DNA of 28,830 nt from an uncultured Verrucomicrobiales bacterium. Lineage in GTDB: Bacteria > Verrucomicrobiota > Verrucomicrobiia > Verrucomicrobiales > Akkermansiaceae. This document shows, one piece after another, positions 22,552 to 28,830 of this stretch (positions within the stretch are counted from its first letter, which is position 1; the number at the start of each line of letters is the position of its first letter). Position numbers and translations under genes: made by a program. The stretch is taken from positions 1 through 28,830 of the forward strand of contig CALBJX010000053.1 in the NCBI GenBank assembly GCA_937893015.1, in the 5' to 3' direction. Below the pieces are notes generated by a model that saw only the letters and a list, made by a program, of their open reading frames with translations, searched no databases and had not been told where the DNA came from.

Positions 22552-25500
22552 AAGCCTTGCTCCAATTTTGTATGAGCATAATTGGAACCGTTATCTCGCA
22601 TGAGTACGAGAAGTTCGCGCATGTGAGCATGAAGCTTTTTGTTATCCAATTCTGATAACTGAATGCGAGTGTTGTCAATCATTCGTTGGAGTTGGGAAAT
22701 CGTTCCTTCGTAGAGAGACATGTGAGGTCTCATTTCTATAATCTTGGAGAGTAAACTGTATGAATGTAAGGAAATTTTGCCGAGATGAATTGAAAATATA
22801 AATGCAATGGCTTCAAAAACTCTTTGCTCCGATATTATGCCTTCTGCAATGACTTTTTCAAAGAAGAGATAAAAGTCAGCATCTATCAGGATGCTGCAAT
22901 CTAAGCCGCAGAAAAACAACCTATCGCTAAATATTATTGCGCTTATAATGTCAAAACAATTTGAACTGTTTATATTTTGGAGCTTGGAATAAATAAGGTT
23001 CCATATTTTCCAAAAACAATCAGACTTTTTACAGTCTATTGAGGCGAATAGAATAGAATGTAAAATTTGGGTGCCGCTGTGTGTGTTATCTAAGATAAGC
23101 GGTGAAATGTAGTTGATTTTAGATTCTATTTCATTTGAAGGGAGAGAGATTAAGTGTTCTCCAAGACTCATGCAAAATTCAGAATGCAGTGTGAAATCAT
23201 TCCATCCTGAATTAATAATAAGCGTAGAAGTGATATTTATGTCCTCAAAAAAGCGTGCGAAATTGTTAGAAGCGTGAACACTGGTTTCCTTGTTTGGTAA
23301 GAAGTAAAACAAGAATTGCAAGTTTTGAAGTTTTTTAATGGGAATTAATTTTTCCTCTGTGAGCATAGTATACGCAGAATCCCAAACTGCCTGAAGCTCT
23401 GATTGAAACAGTACCCATAAATCGGACTTGTGGATGCTATTGCAGAAATCGAAAATTTCATGAGTGTTGTATTCTTGATTGCACAGTTCACAAAATTTGA
23501 TATTAAGTAGATGCAATGCTTTAGATCTACATTCTTCGATATCGTGAACAATCATGGGCAGGATCTTTAATAAATCTGACTGTTCAGGATAAGGAATGAT
23601 ATTTTTTGTCGTTTGAATTCTATTTAGAAGATTCTCAGAAAGCTCTATCAGATACGGCTTTGCTATCTTATTTCGGCATCTGAGAAATATTGTAGCATAG
23701 ATTTCATCAGGGCGCAGGACAGGAATCTTATTTCCCGTATATAGTTCTGGTCGCTTCTCTATATCACGTACCAATTGAAGAGCCTCCATGGGATGTGAAT
23801 CCCAGTAGCTTGCTTCATTTGAATTGGCGGTCGAAACGCGATTTTGTATACACCAATGCTTAAGATCCCTCAATTTTTCTAGCGTTTCTTTATTATTTTC
23901 GTAATTCGTGTAATACAAACGAATGTTTGTTGGTAATTTTTGGATATCTAATTTGGGAGTGAGTTTTATTGTGTTTGAAGAGTAGGGAGCTGTTTCAAAT
24001 AGAAGATATCGTTTATCCCGATTATAGAGAAAGATCCTGTCATTGAAGAAATTTTCCTCGTTTTCGTGCAGTTTGTGGAAATCATCGAATGAATCGTATA
24101 GCAGTTTAGCTGTATTAGAATTTTCAAACTGCAACTGAAGTGCGAGATTCGCAAGATGGTGTTGCCTATGCTCTAATGAATCACTCTCTTGCCTCTCTTT
24201 ATAAAATGCATCTTCGTTTATATTATCAAAAGTGTTTTTGTGCAGAAAGTTCGCATGCCTTTCATTGAACCATCTATCAAAATCATAATTCAGAAAGCGT
24301 GCTGTCCGGCACAATATGAGAGCAAGACTTTTGTAAGTTTCTGGTCGAGCAAGTACAACGCTGCTGATAACACCAGCAATACAAATAGATTTTGACTTGC
24401 TTAAAAGATTGATTAAAAAATCCTCATTTAAATTATGCGAATCTTCCAATAGGTATTTCTCTAATGCCATAAGCATTGATTGGAGAACATGACCATGGGT
24501 AGGGGATTCTGTCCCTCTATATGCTCCCCACAAACTGGAAGAACCATAAATCTTTATGCATTCTGTTTCACTTATGTACATTGAGATTTCCTCAATAGTA
24601 TCATAAGGGGAATGGTCGACTAAATAGGCTTGTATTTTATCTATGCAGCCTAAGTAACACGGAATGGCCTCTTCTGTATGCTCTTTTAAAAGCCAATAGA
24701 AAGGAGTTTGGTAGGCTGATGAAGGGGTATATTTTATATCTCCATAAAGCGGTTCTACGAGCCCATGGTTGCTCCCGTACCATGCGTTTGATGGTTCGGG
24801 CAGTACCTCATGGGTAAGCCACTTCGGAATAAACTTCGAAAATATGTGTTCATGTATGGAGCTGACAATTCCACGATACCCAAGTGTATGAAACATTATT
24901 TGTTTGTAGAGGGCGTTTGCCCAAACATCGGAGTCATTAATCTTTAACTCGTCTGAGATAACATTTGGAGCATAGGAAATAAGAATTTCACAGATGCTAA
25001 GAATATTATTAGATAAATATGGATTTGCCTTAAAACAGTACCATGAAAAGCGGAAAAAACGTTGGTAAATGCTAGAATTCCCAACGAGAAGAGTAAAGAA
25101 GAATAGACATTCTATGATTTCTTTTAGTGCATATTTGTCGATGTTTTGATATTCATTCAGCACAAACATCAAAAGATGATACCAGCATTTCCCTTGATAA
25201 TGGTATAGAGGTATCAGAGAATCTTTGTCAGGTATTTTGTACTTGCACGTTGTGTTTATCGTCTTGGATAAAAGAAGTAGTACCCGCGCGCGGTCTTTTA
25301 GGAGCTCATTCCTGTACTTTTCAAGAAAGTCGGGAAAGAAGTCACTCTGCAAAAGAGCGCTTATTATATCTGTGGTGTAATTTCCTCCATTATTAGTGTT
25401 AATGATTTTTTCGCATATTTTTATTGCGACAGTTCTATCCGAATCTATTTTCTTCTTTAACCAACTTGTCAGGTTGTAACCTTTTGCAAATTCGGGAATT

Positions 25501-26954
25501 TTGTCAAGAAAAACCGAAATATTCCTTTCATCTTCCCAAACCTCATGCAGGATGCGTTCAATGCCCCAGTCAAGAAATTGGTCATGTGCGGCGGTACAAA
25601 AAGTGTCGTTATCTAGGGACAGAAGAATTCCATCACTCTTAAGTGAAGCAAAGCCTACTGGTTCTATGGAGCGCGTTTTGACAATGTGGGAGCTGCGCTT
25701 GCATACTTGCTCAACATATGTTTCAAAGGCTTGAATCCTTCGTGTGGCCAGTGCCTCCCCATATTTTCCCTTGATGACATTGAGTGCTATATCGGTTGTG
25801 CTTGTAGTGCCGCCGGATTTGAGAAAAAGACTGAGATAGAACAAATTTTGGTAGAAGGAAAGATCTTTCTGATATTGTGGCTTTCTGCCAAACGTGGATA
25901 AAATTGAATTGACGTTTTCTTCCGAAATTCCAGGAACCTCAATTAGGACACTTTGAGGATATTGAGCGTCTCGTAAAATATTTTGAAGCGCAACAAGATT
26001 TTCGGTTCTGATAGTAAAAAGAATCTTCCATCCTTTGCATATAAGCTGTGTTAGTTCATTTAGAATTCCATACAGTCCGGCTGAGTGGAGAATATGCTCT
26101 GCTGAATCAAGGACGAGGCATTTGTCCCAATTAGGGTATTTTGCATTGTGTGCATTATCAAAATCTTCAAGCGTCCAGTTAGATTGCCCGTTGCATAGTA
26201 AAGTTGAAGCACATATGCTTTGCAGATATTGGCCTCTACGATAACAAAAAACTGTATTTTTATGACAATCTTCCGCGATTGTACGTACTAACGCCGATTT
26301 ACCTGTCCCGCTTTCTCCATGAATAATAACAAGAGGGGCATTTTTAATTGCCAAGACGATGGTCGTTTCCAACTCTTGACGTTCTAAATGGAATTGCTGG
26401 TCTGATGTATGAAGCCCGTTTTGTGCATACAGGAAAAATTCGCTTTGCTGATTTTTTTCAAAGACAAGGAGCTTCTTAGATACCTGTAGTGGGTCAAAGA
26501 AGTGCTTGTAAGCAAGTTCGTGTTTAGCAACGAGATCTAAAATTTGTGTACCCATCCGCATAACAAGATTCAGCCCGTTCTTGTTCGCGCATGCTTTTAT
26601 TTCACCTTCTGTTCGGGTGATGTCATGACCCTTCTGCGGATTTCCGAATTCAAGATTGCAATAGAAATACAGAACGGTTAGCTTGGGATGACGTTCTTTC
26701 GCTGTGTTAATTGAGGCGATAACATCTTCTTTATCTATCCTGTTATCGTAATGTTTTGCTTGAAATCCAACGAACTCTCCATTGTGTTCAACAGGTTCGG
26801 TTTCAATCCCAGCTTGATTTTTTCTCTGTTGTGGCGGGGCATCAAGGGATAACTCTGCCGTGAAAAGAAGCCTGCACAAATGCTCAAAGGCCGCATTCGG
26901 GTTTGCCGCATTGAGGTATCTGAACTGCTCCCAACTAGGGAAAGGCTGATTCAT
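22548..26954 (-). CDS. Avs-like nuclease-STAND NTPase (putative antiphage protein)
   Basis: A 1468-aa multidomain protein. Residues about 10-145 resemble a restriction-endonuclease fold: FEHLCRLLF near 23, GIETEPVEHNG near 49 and GFQAKHYD with Q65-A-K67. A P-loop NTPase follows: Walker A GESGTGKSA (213-221), Walker B KCLVLDSAEH around D283, and ILFTIRTE with R316 as a sensor/STAND feature. The remaining roughly 1100 residues are helical, Leu/Ile/Asn-rich and without a recognisable domain, as in the sensor arms of STAND proteins. In Avs (AVAST) proteins such an arm binds a conserved phage protein, the ATPase tetramerises and the N-terminal nuclease degrades DNA. Applying this here is inference. 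The gene is strongly AT-rich and unlike its neighbours, indicating transfer. No clear own promoter is seen, and it lies 22 nt after the ion-channel gene. Confidence 0.75.
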   Translation of the reverse strand: MNQPFPSWEQFRYLNAANPNAAFEHLCRLLFTAELSLDAPPQQRKNQAGIETEPVEHNGEFVGFQAKHYDNRIDKEDVIASINTAKERHPKLTVLYFYCNLEFGNPQKGHDITRTEGEIKACANKNGLNLVMRMGTQILDLVAKHELAYKHFFDPLQVSKKLLVFEKNQQSEFFLYAQNGLHTSDQQFHLERQELETTIVLAIKNAPLVIIHGESGTGKSALVRTIAEDCHKNTVFCYRRGQYLQSICASTLLCNGQSNWTLEDFDNAHNAKYPNWDKCLVLDSAEHILHSAGLYGILNELTQLICKGWKILFTIRTENLVALQNILRDAQYPQSVLIEVPGISEENVNSILSTFGRKPQYQKDLSFYQNLFYLSLFLKSGGTTSTTDIALNVIKGKYGEALATRRIQAFETYVEQVCKRSSHIVKTRSIEPVGFASLKSDGILLSLDNDTFCTAAHDQFLDWGIERILHEVWEDERNISVFLDKIPEFAKGYNLTSWLKKKIDSDRTVAIKICEKIINTNNGGNYTTDIISALLQSDFFPDFLEKYRNELLKDRARVLLLLSKTINTTCKYKIPDKDSLIPLYHYQGKCWYHLLMFVLNEYQNIDKYALKEIIECLFFFTLLVGNSSIYQRFFRFSWYCFKANPYLSNNILSICEILISYAPNVISDELKINDSDVWANALYKQIMFHTLGYRGIVSSIHEHIFSKFIPKWLTHEVLPEPSNAWYGSNHGLVEPLYGDIKYTPSSAYQTPFYWLLKEHTEEAIPCYLGCIDKIQAYLVDHSPYDTIEEISMYISETECIKIYGSSSLWGAYRGTESPTHGHVLQSMLMALEKYLLEDSHNLNEDFLINLLSKSKSICIAGVISSVVLARPETYKSLALILCRTARFLNYDFDRWFNERHANFLHKNTFDNINEDAFYKERQESDSLEHRQHHLANLALQLQFENSNTAKLLYDSFDDFHKLHENEENFFNDRIFLYNRDKRYLLFETAPYSSNTIKLTPKLDIQKLPTNIRLYYTNYENNKETLEKLRDLKHWCIQNRVSTANSNEASYWDSHPMEALQLVRDIEKRPELYTGNKIPVLRPDEIYATIFLRCRNKIAKPYLIELSENLLNRIQTTKNIIPYPEQSDLLKILPMIVHDIEECRSKALHLLNIKFCELCNQEYNTHEIFDFCNSIHKSDLWVLFQSELQAVWDSAYTMLTEEKLIPIKKLQNLQFLFYFLPNKETSVHASNNFARFFEDINITSTLIINSGWNDFTLHSEFCMSLGEHLISLPSNEIESKINYISPLILDNTHSGTQILHSILFASIDCKKSDCFWKIWNLIYSKLQNINSSNCFDIISAIIFSDRLFFCGLDCSILIDADFYLFFEKVIAEGIISEQRVFEAIAFIFSIHLGKISLHSYSLLSKIIEMRPHMSLYEGTISQLQRMIDNTRIQLSELDNKKLHAHMRELLVLMRDNGSNYAHTKLEQGF

Positions 26955-26976
26955 AAGGTGTTATTGTGGGGGGATT

Positions 26977-27717
26977 CTATTTGCGAGAAAGTGCATTCAA
27001 ATTAGCAACGACGATGCCGACGAAGAGGTTGAGGATGATGAAGCCGCCGAGAACCATGTAGGAGAAGAAATAGAGCACGGCTTGCCAGCCGAAGGCTTGC
27101 GGGGTGGGACCGCAGGGGATGGGGGCGGTGGATGGGATGATGTGGCTGCCGTAGTAGGCGGTGCCGAAAATCTCTTGCCAGCCCTCGAAGGTGAGCAGAC
27201 CGCCGAGGGTGATGAGCGCCGCGCCCAAATCCCCGAAGCGGGCGGGGTCATTGCCGCGGAAGAGCTCCACGCCGAGAACGGCGTACACATACATGAGAAG
27301 CAGGAGCAACAGGCAGACACCCAGCGAGGGCACAATGCTCGCCATGAGCGCGTTGATGATGTGGCGCAACTGCGCATGCGCGGAGAAGAGGCGGCCGAGC
27401 TTGAAGAGACGGAACAAACGCAGCGTAATCACTCCGCTCCCCATGAAGGGCAGGGCAGAGAGCACGACGACGATAAAATCAAACACGTTCCACCCGTTCT
27501 GAAAGAAGCGATACCACCCCTTGCCGCCCGCCGCGATGCGCAGCAGCATCTCCGAGCAGAACAGCACGGAGACCACCGCATCCACCACAAAAGACGCGCT
27601 TTCCCACGCCGGGCAGGACAAGCCCACGCCCACGTTCACCGCAGACAGCACAATCAACACCGCCACTACCCACTCAAAGGCAGCACTCGAAATCAACGTA
27701 GAAAATCTTTTGTTCAT
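26977..27717 (-). CDS. Voltage-gated-type ion channel (single-domain, NaChBac-like)
   Basis: A 246-aa inner-membrane protein with six transmembrane helices in the order of a voltage-gated channel subunit. S4 near residues 100-115 reads TLRLFRLFKLGRLF, with four positive residues at every third position, as in a voltage sensor. The pore loop LLTFEGWQEI matches the selectivity filter of bacterial sodium channels (TxESW), with Gly in place of Ser. S6 is GGFIILNLFVGIVVANL, typical of the family. It would work as a tetramer. The start at 27717 (MNKRFSTL) is preferred to MLGSGQMNK at 27735. The gene is GC-rich like the chromosome, so it is probably native, not part of the AT-rich island, even though it is just upstream of the Avs-like gene. 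Confidence 0.85.
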   Translation of the reverse strand: MNKRFSTLISSAAFEWVVAVLIVLSAVNVGVGLSCPAWESASFVVDAVVSVLFCSEMLLRIAAGGKGWYRFFQNGWNVFDFIVVVLSALPFMGSGVITLRLFRLFKLGRLFSAHAQLRHIINALMASIVPSLGVCLLLLLLMYVYAVLGVELFRGNDPARFGDLGAALITLGGLLTFEGWQEIFGTAYYGSHIIPSTAPIPCGPTPQAFGWQAVLYFFSYMVLGGFIILNLFVGIVVANLNALSRK

Positions 27718-27754
27718 CTGCCCCGACCCTAACACGAAAGACTTTTTTTCACAA

Positions 27755-27787
27755 GAAAAAAGCAGCCAAGCACATGTGCGCTTGGCT
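27755..27787 (-). terminator. Terminator after the 102-aa orphan gene
   Basis: On the minus strand AGCCAAGC (27780-27787) and GCTTGGCT (27764-27771) form an 8-bp stem, with inner ACATGT also palindromic. A GC and a run of six T (plus-strand A, 27756-27761) follow. It separates this gene from the ion-channel gene. Confidence 0.75.
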
Positions 27788-27806
27788 TGTATGTTTGTGA
27801 GTTGGG

Positions 27807-28115
27807 TTAAATATTGTCATTATAGATTGTTTCCATTGCGTTCTCGAAATCAGAAACAGAAAACTTCTGAGATTCAATGAGATTTTTAAGTGCTACTCTA
27901 ATCTTTGGAAAGAAGTTCGGTGTGCTATCTTGAAATACGTAGGAATGATTGAAATTTCCTATTTTAGGACTGACAATCAAGGGAAGTTCGTGTATGCAAA
28001 GTTCGGTGCGAGATGGGTCGAATTCAATTGTTATTTCGTGAATCGGAATTTCTTTTAGCTCAGTAATAAAAGCTTCCCAATGTTCTATATTGTTTTTCAT
28101 GAATGGATTGGCCAT
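27807..28115 (-). CDS. Small hypothetical protein, AT-rich
   Basis: A 102-aa protein with no recognised family. It is soluble-looking, with a helical start (MKNNIEHWEAFITELKEI), a central beta-rich part (IHEITIEFDPSRTELCIHELPLIV and SPKIGNFNHSYVF) and a helical end (KIRVALKNLIESQKFSVSDFENAMETI). The internal beta pattern with conserved-looking acidic residues could be a small immunity-type or inhibitor-like protein, but nothing proves this. MKNN at 28100 is an alternative start. It has its own promoter with leaderless geometry (28122-28150) and a terminator, so it is an independent unit. AT-rich composition resembles the Avs-like gene and differs from the ion-channel gene between them, suggesting acquired DNA. 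Confidence 0.65.
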   Translation of the reverse strand: MANPFMKNNIEHWEAFITELKEIPIHEITIEFDPSRTELCIHELPLIVSPKIGNFNHSYVFQDSTPNFFPKIRVALKNLIESQKFSVSDFENAMETIYNDNI

Positions 28116-28121
28116 ATCTTT

Positions 28122-28150
28122 ATGATATCAAGCCGCAGCGGATACTTCAA
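28122..28150 (-). promoter_or_regulatory. Promoter of 102-aa gene, leaderless geometry
   Basis: On the minus strand TTGAAG (28145-28150), a 17-bp spacer and TATCAT (28122-28127). The -10 ends 6 nt before the ATG at 28115. Confidence 0.6.
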
Positions 28151-28288
28151 TGTTGTAGAGTGAAGAGTTTTTGTGTAATACGATAACTATGAATGCTCTG
28201 CAATTAGAATACTGAGATTTCATCGGAATGCAGCACTATTTATTCCCCTGCGCTAGTTATGCACGCGCAGAACATTTACGGATTTGCA

Positions 28289-28331
28289 CTTTGTCCATTG
28301 TACATTTCCGCCGCGCGTTAAGCGCAGCGCG
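28289..28331. repeat. Degenerate heptamer-palindrome half element
   Basis: TTGTCCA, TTGTACA, TTTCC (about 28291-28309) is a decayed heptamer run. It is followed by CGCGC and GCGCG arms around the stop codon of the small membrane gene (28311-28330). The layout matches half elements elsewhere but the sequence is weak. Confidence 0.35.
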
Positions 28332-28506
28332 TGAGGAAGCCGAGGAGGGTGCAGAGGGCGGCGGCGAGCCAGAGGAGGGGCTTGTGTCTATCGGGTACGG
28401 CGGGGAGGGCGCCGATGAGGAAAAGCAGGAAGGCAACGTAGAACCACGGGGAGAGAGCCCAGAGGTCATGGGTGAAACGATGGTTCCTGAAGAGGACGGA
28501 GAGCAT
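28318..28506 (-). CDS. Small membrane protein
   Basis: A 62-aa protein with two probable transmembrane helices: about residues 18-35 (LSPWFYVAFLLFLIGALP) and 44-60 (LLWLAAALCTLLGFL), separated by a short charged loop (AVPDRHKP). No family is recognised. It starts 10 nt after the stop of the MidA-like gene on the same strand, so it is probably co-transcribed with it. The stop codon lies inside a GC palindrome. Confidence 0.55.
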   Translation of the reverse strand: MLSVLFRNHRFTHDLWALSPWFYVAFLLFLIGALPAVPDRHKPLLWLAAALCTLLGFLTRCA

Positions 28507-28516
28507 GGGGTAGGGG

Positions 28517-28830
28517 TTAGTAGCGGTACTGAAGGAGCACGTTGAAGTGGTCGCCGGCGCCGGGGGTGGCGATGAGGTGTTGGTCGGCGGCGTTGTCGGG
28601 GTGGGCGTAGTCCTTCAGGAAGTCACGCTGGCTCATGTAGGCGAGCTTGTCACCGACGCAGGATTGGGCGAGGGTGATGATGTCCGAAAAGTTGATGTCG
28701 GCGGTGATGTCGCAGTGGCCGGCGAGGGCGGGGAGCTCTTCCGCGCTGAGAAGCTGGTGGGCTTTGTAGCCGCGGAGGGTGCCGGCGGGGCGGCGGTGGT
28801 AGAGGGTGTCGTTCAGCTCGCCGTAGTCGA
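28517..28830 (-). CDS. MidA-like SAM-dependent methyltransferase, C-terminal part
   Basis: Partial: the last 104 codons are present and the N-terminus lies beyond the window. The translation contains DYGELNDTLYHRRPAGTLRG, then YKAHQLLS and GHCDITADINFSDI, closely following the MidA/NDUFAF7 pattern of DYG, RP-GTLR-Y and Q/C-DITA-V/I-NF. These proteins are class I SAM methyltransferases; the eukaryotic member methylates an arginine of a complex I subunit, and the bacterial target is not known to me. The S-adenosylmethionine-binding motif itself would be upstream. It ends HFNVLLQYRY, followed by TAA. Confidence 0.75.
   Translation of the reverse strand, partial: DYGELNDTLYHRRPAGTLRGYKAHQLLSAEELPALAGHCDITADINFSDIITLAQSCVGDKLAYMSQRDFLKDYAHPDNAADQHLIATPGAGDHFNVLLQYRY

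Noticed and set aside
28190..28230. Short plus-strand ORF with an ATG at 28190 and possible promoter
   Set aside because: Only eight codons and no supporting signal.

Overview
The window looks like a GC-rich bacterial chromosome segment from a gut- or host-associated relative of Verrucomicrobiota. This placement is tentative. It rests on the secreted GH20 hexosaminidase, the family mix, the near absence of Shine-Dalgarno motifs, and promoters of ordinary TTGACA/TATAAT type rather than the TAnnTTTG type of Bacteroidota. The his operon nevertheless resembles Bacteroidota in gene order and in several signature stretches.

Layout. Positions 80-10457 are a run of minus-strand housekeeping genes, in transcription order pheA, holB, yicC, glnS, miaB, a GH20 hexosaminidase, a Sel1-repeat protein and a HAD phosphatase. 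Positions 10786-13161 hold a secreted Cys/His protein, an outer-membrane barrel protein and a lipocalin. Positions 13320-13917 hold a tRNA-Val(CAC) followed by a tandem array (231-bp period) that repeats only the 3' half of that tRNA plus its terminator. Positions 13946-18350 are a histidine operon, hisG, a fused hisD-hisC and a bifunctional hisB, driven by a near-consensus promoter. A convergent lipoprotein gene follows. Positions 19432-26954 form a defence island: an XRE-regulator fragment, a single-chain MmeI-like (Type IIL) restriction-modification enzyme, and, tail to tail with it, an AT-rich 1468-aa nuclease-STAND NTPase of the Avs type. A voltage-gated-type ion channel, a small AT-rich orphan gene, a small membrane protein and the C-terminus of a MidA-like methyltransferase close the window.

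Two genome-wide habits show repeatedly. First, intergenic spacers on both strands carry a modular repeat: runs of 7-bp units (TACATCG-like or TTACAAA-like) attached to a GC-rich palindrome, sometimes as two inverted halves around a central hairpin, fitted flush between stop and start codons. Second, several genes have a recognisable -35/-10 promoter whose -10 box ends only 6-7 nt before the ATG, implying leaderless mRNAs.

The best candidates for something undescribed are the heptamer-hairpin element family, the tRNA-Val half-gene array with its inverted anticodon-arm copy, and the Avs-like protein next to an apparently recombinant Type IIL enzyme.
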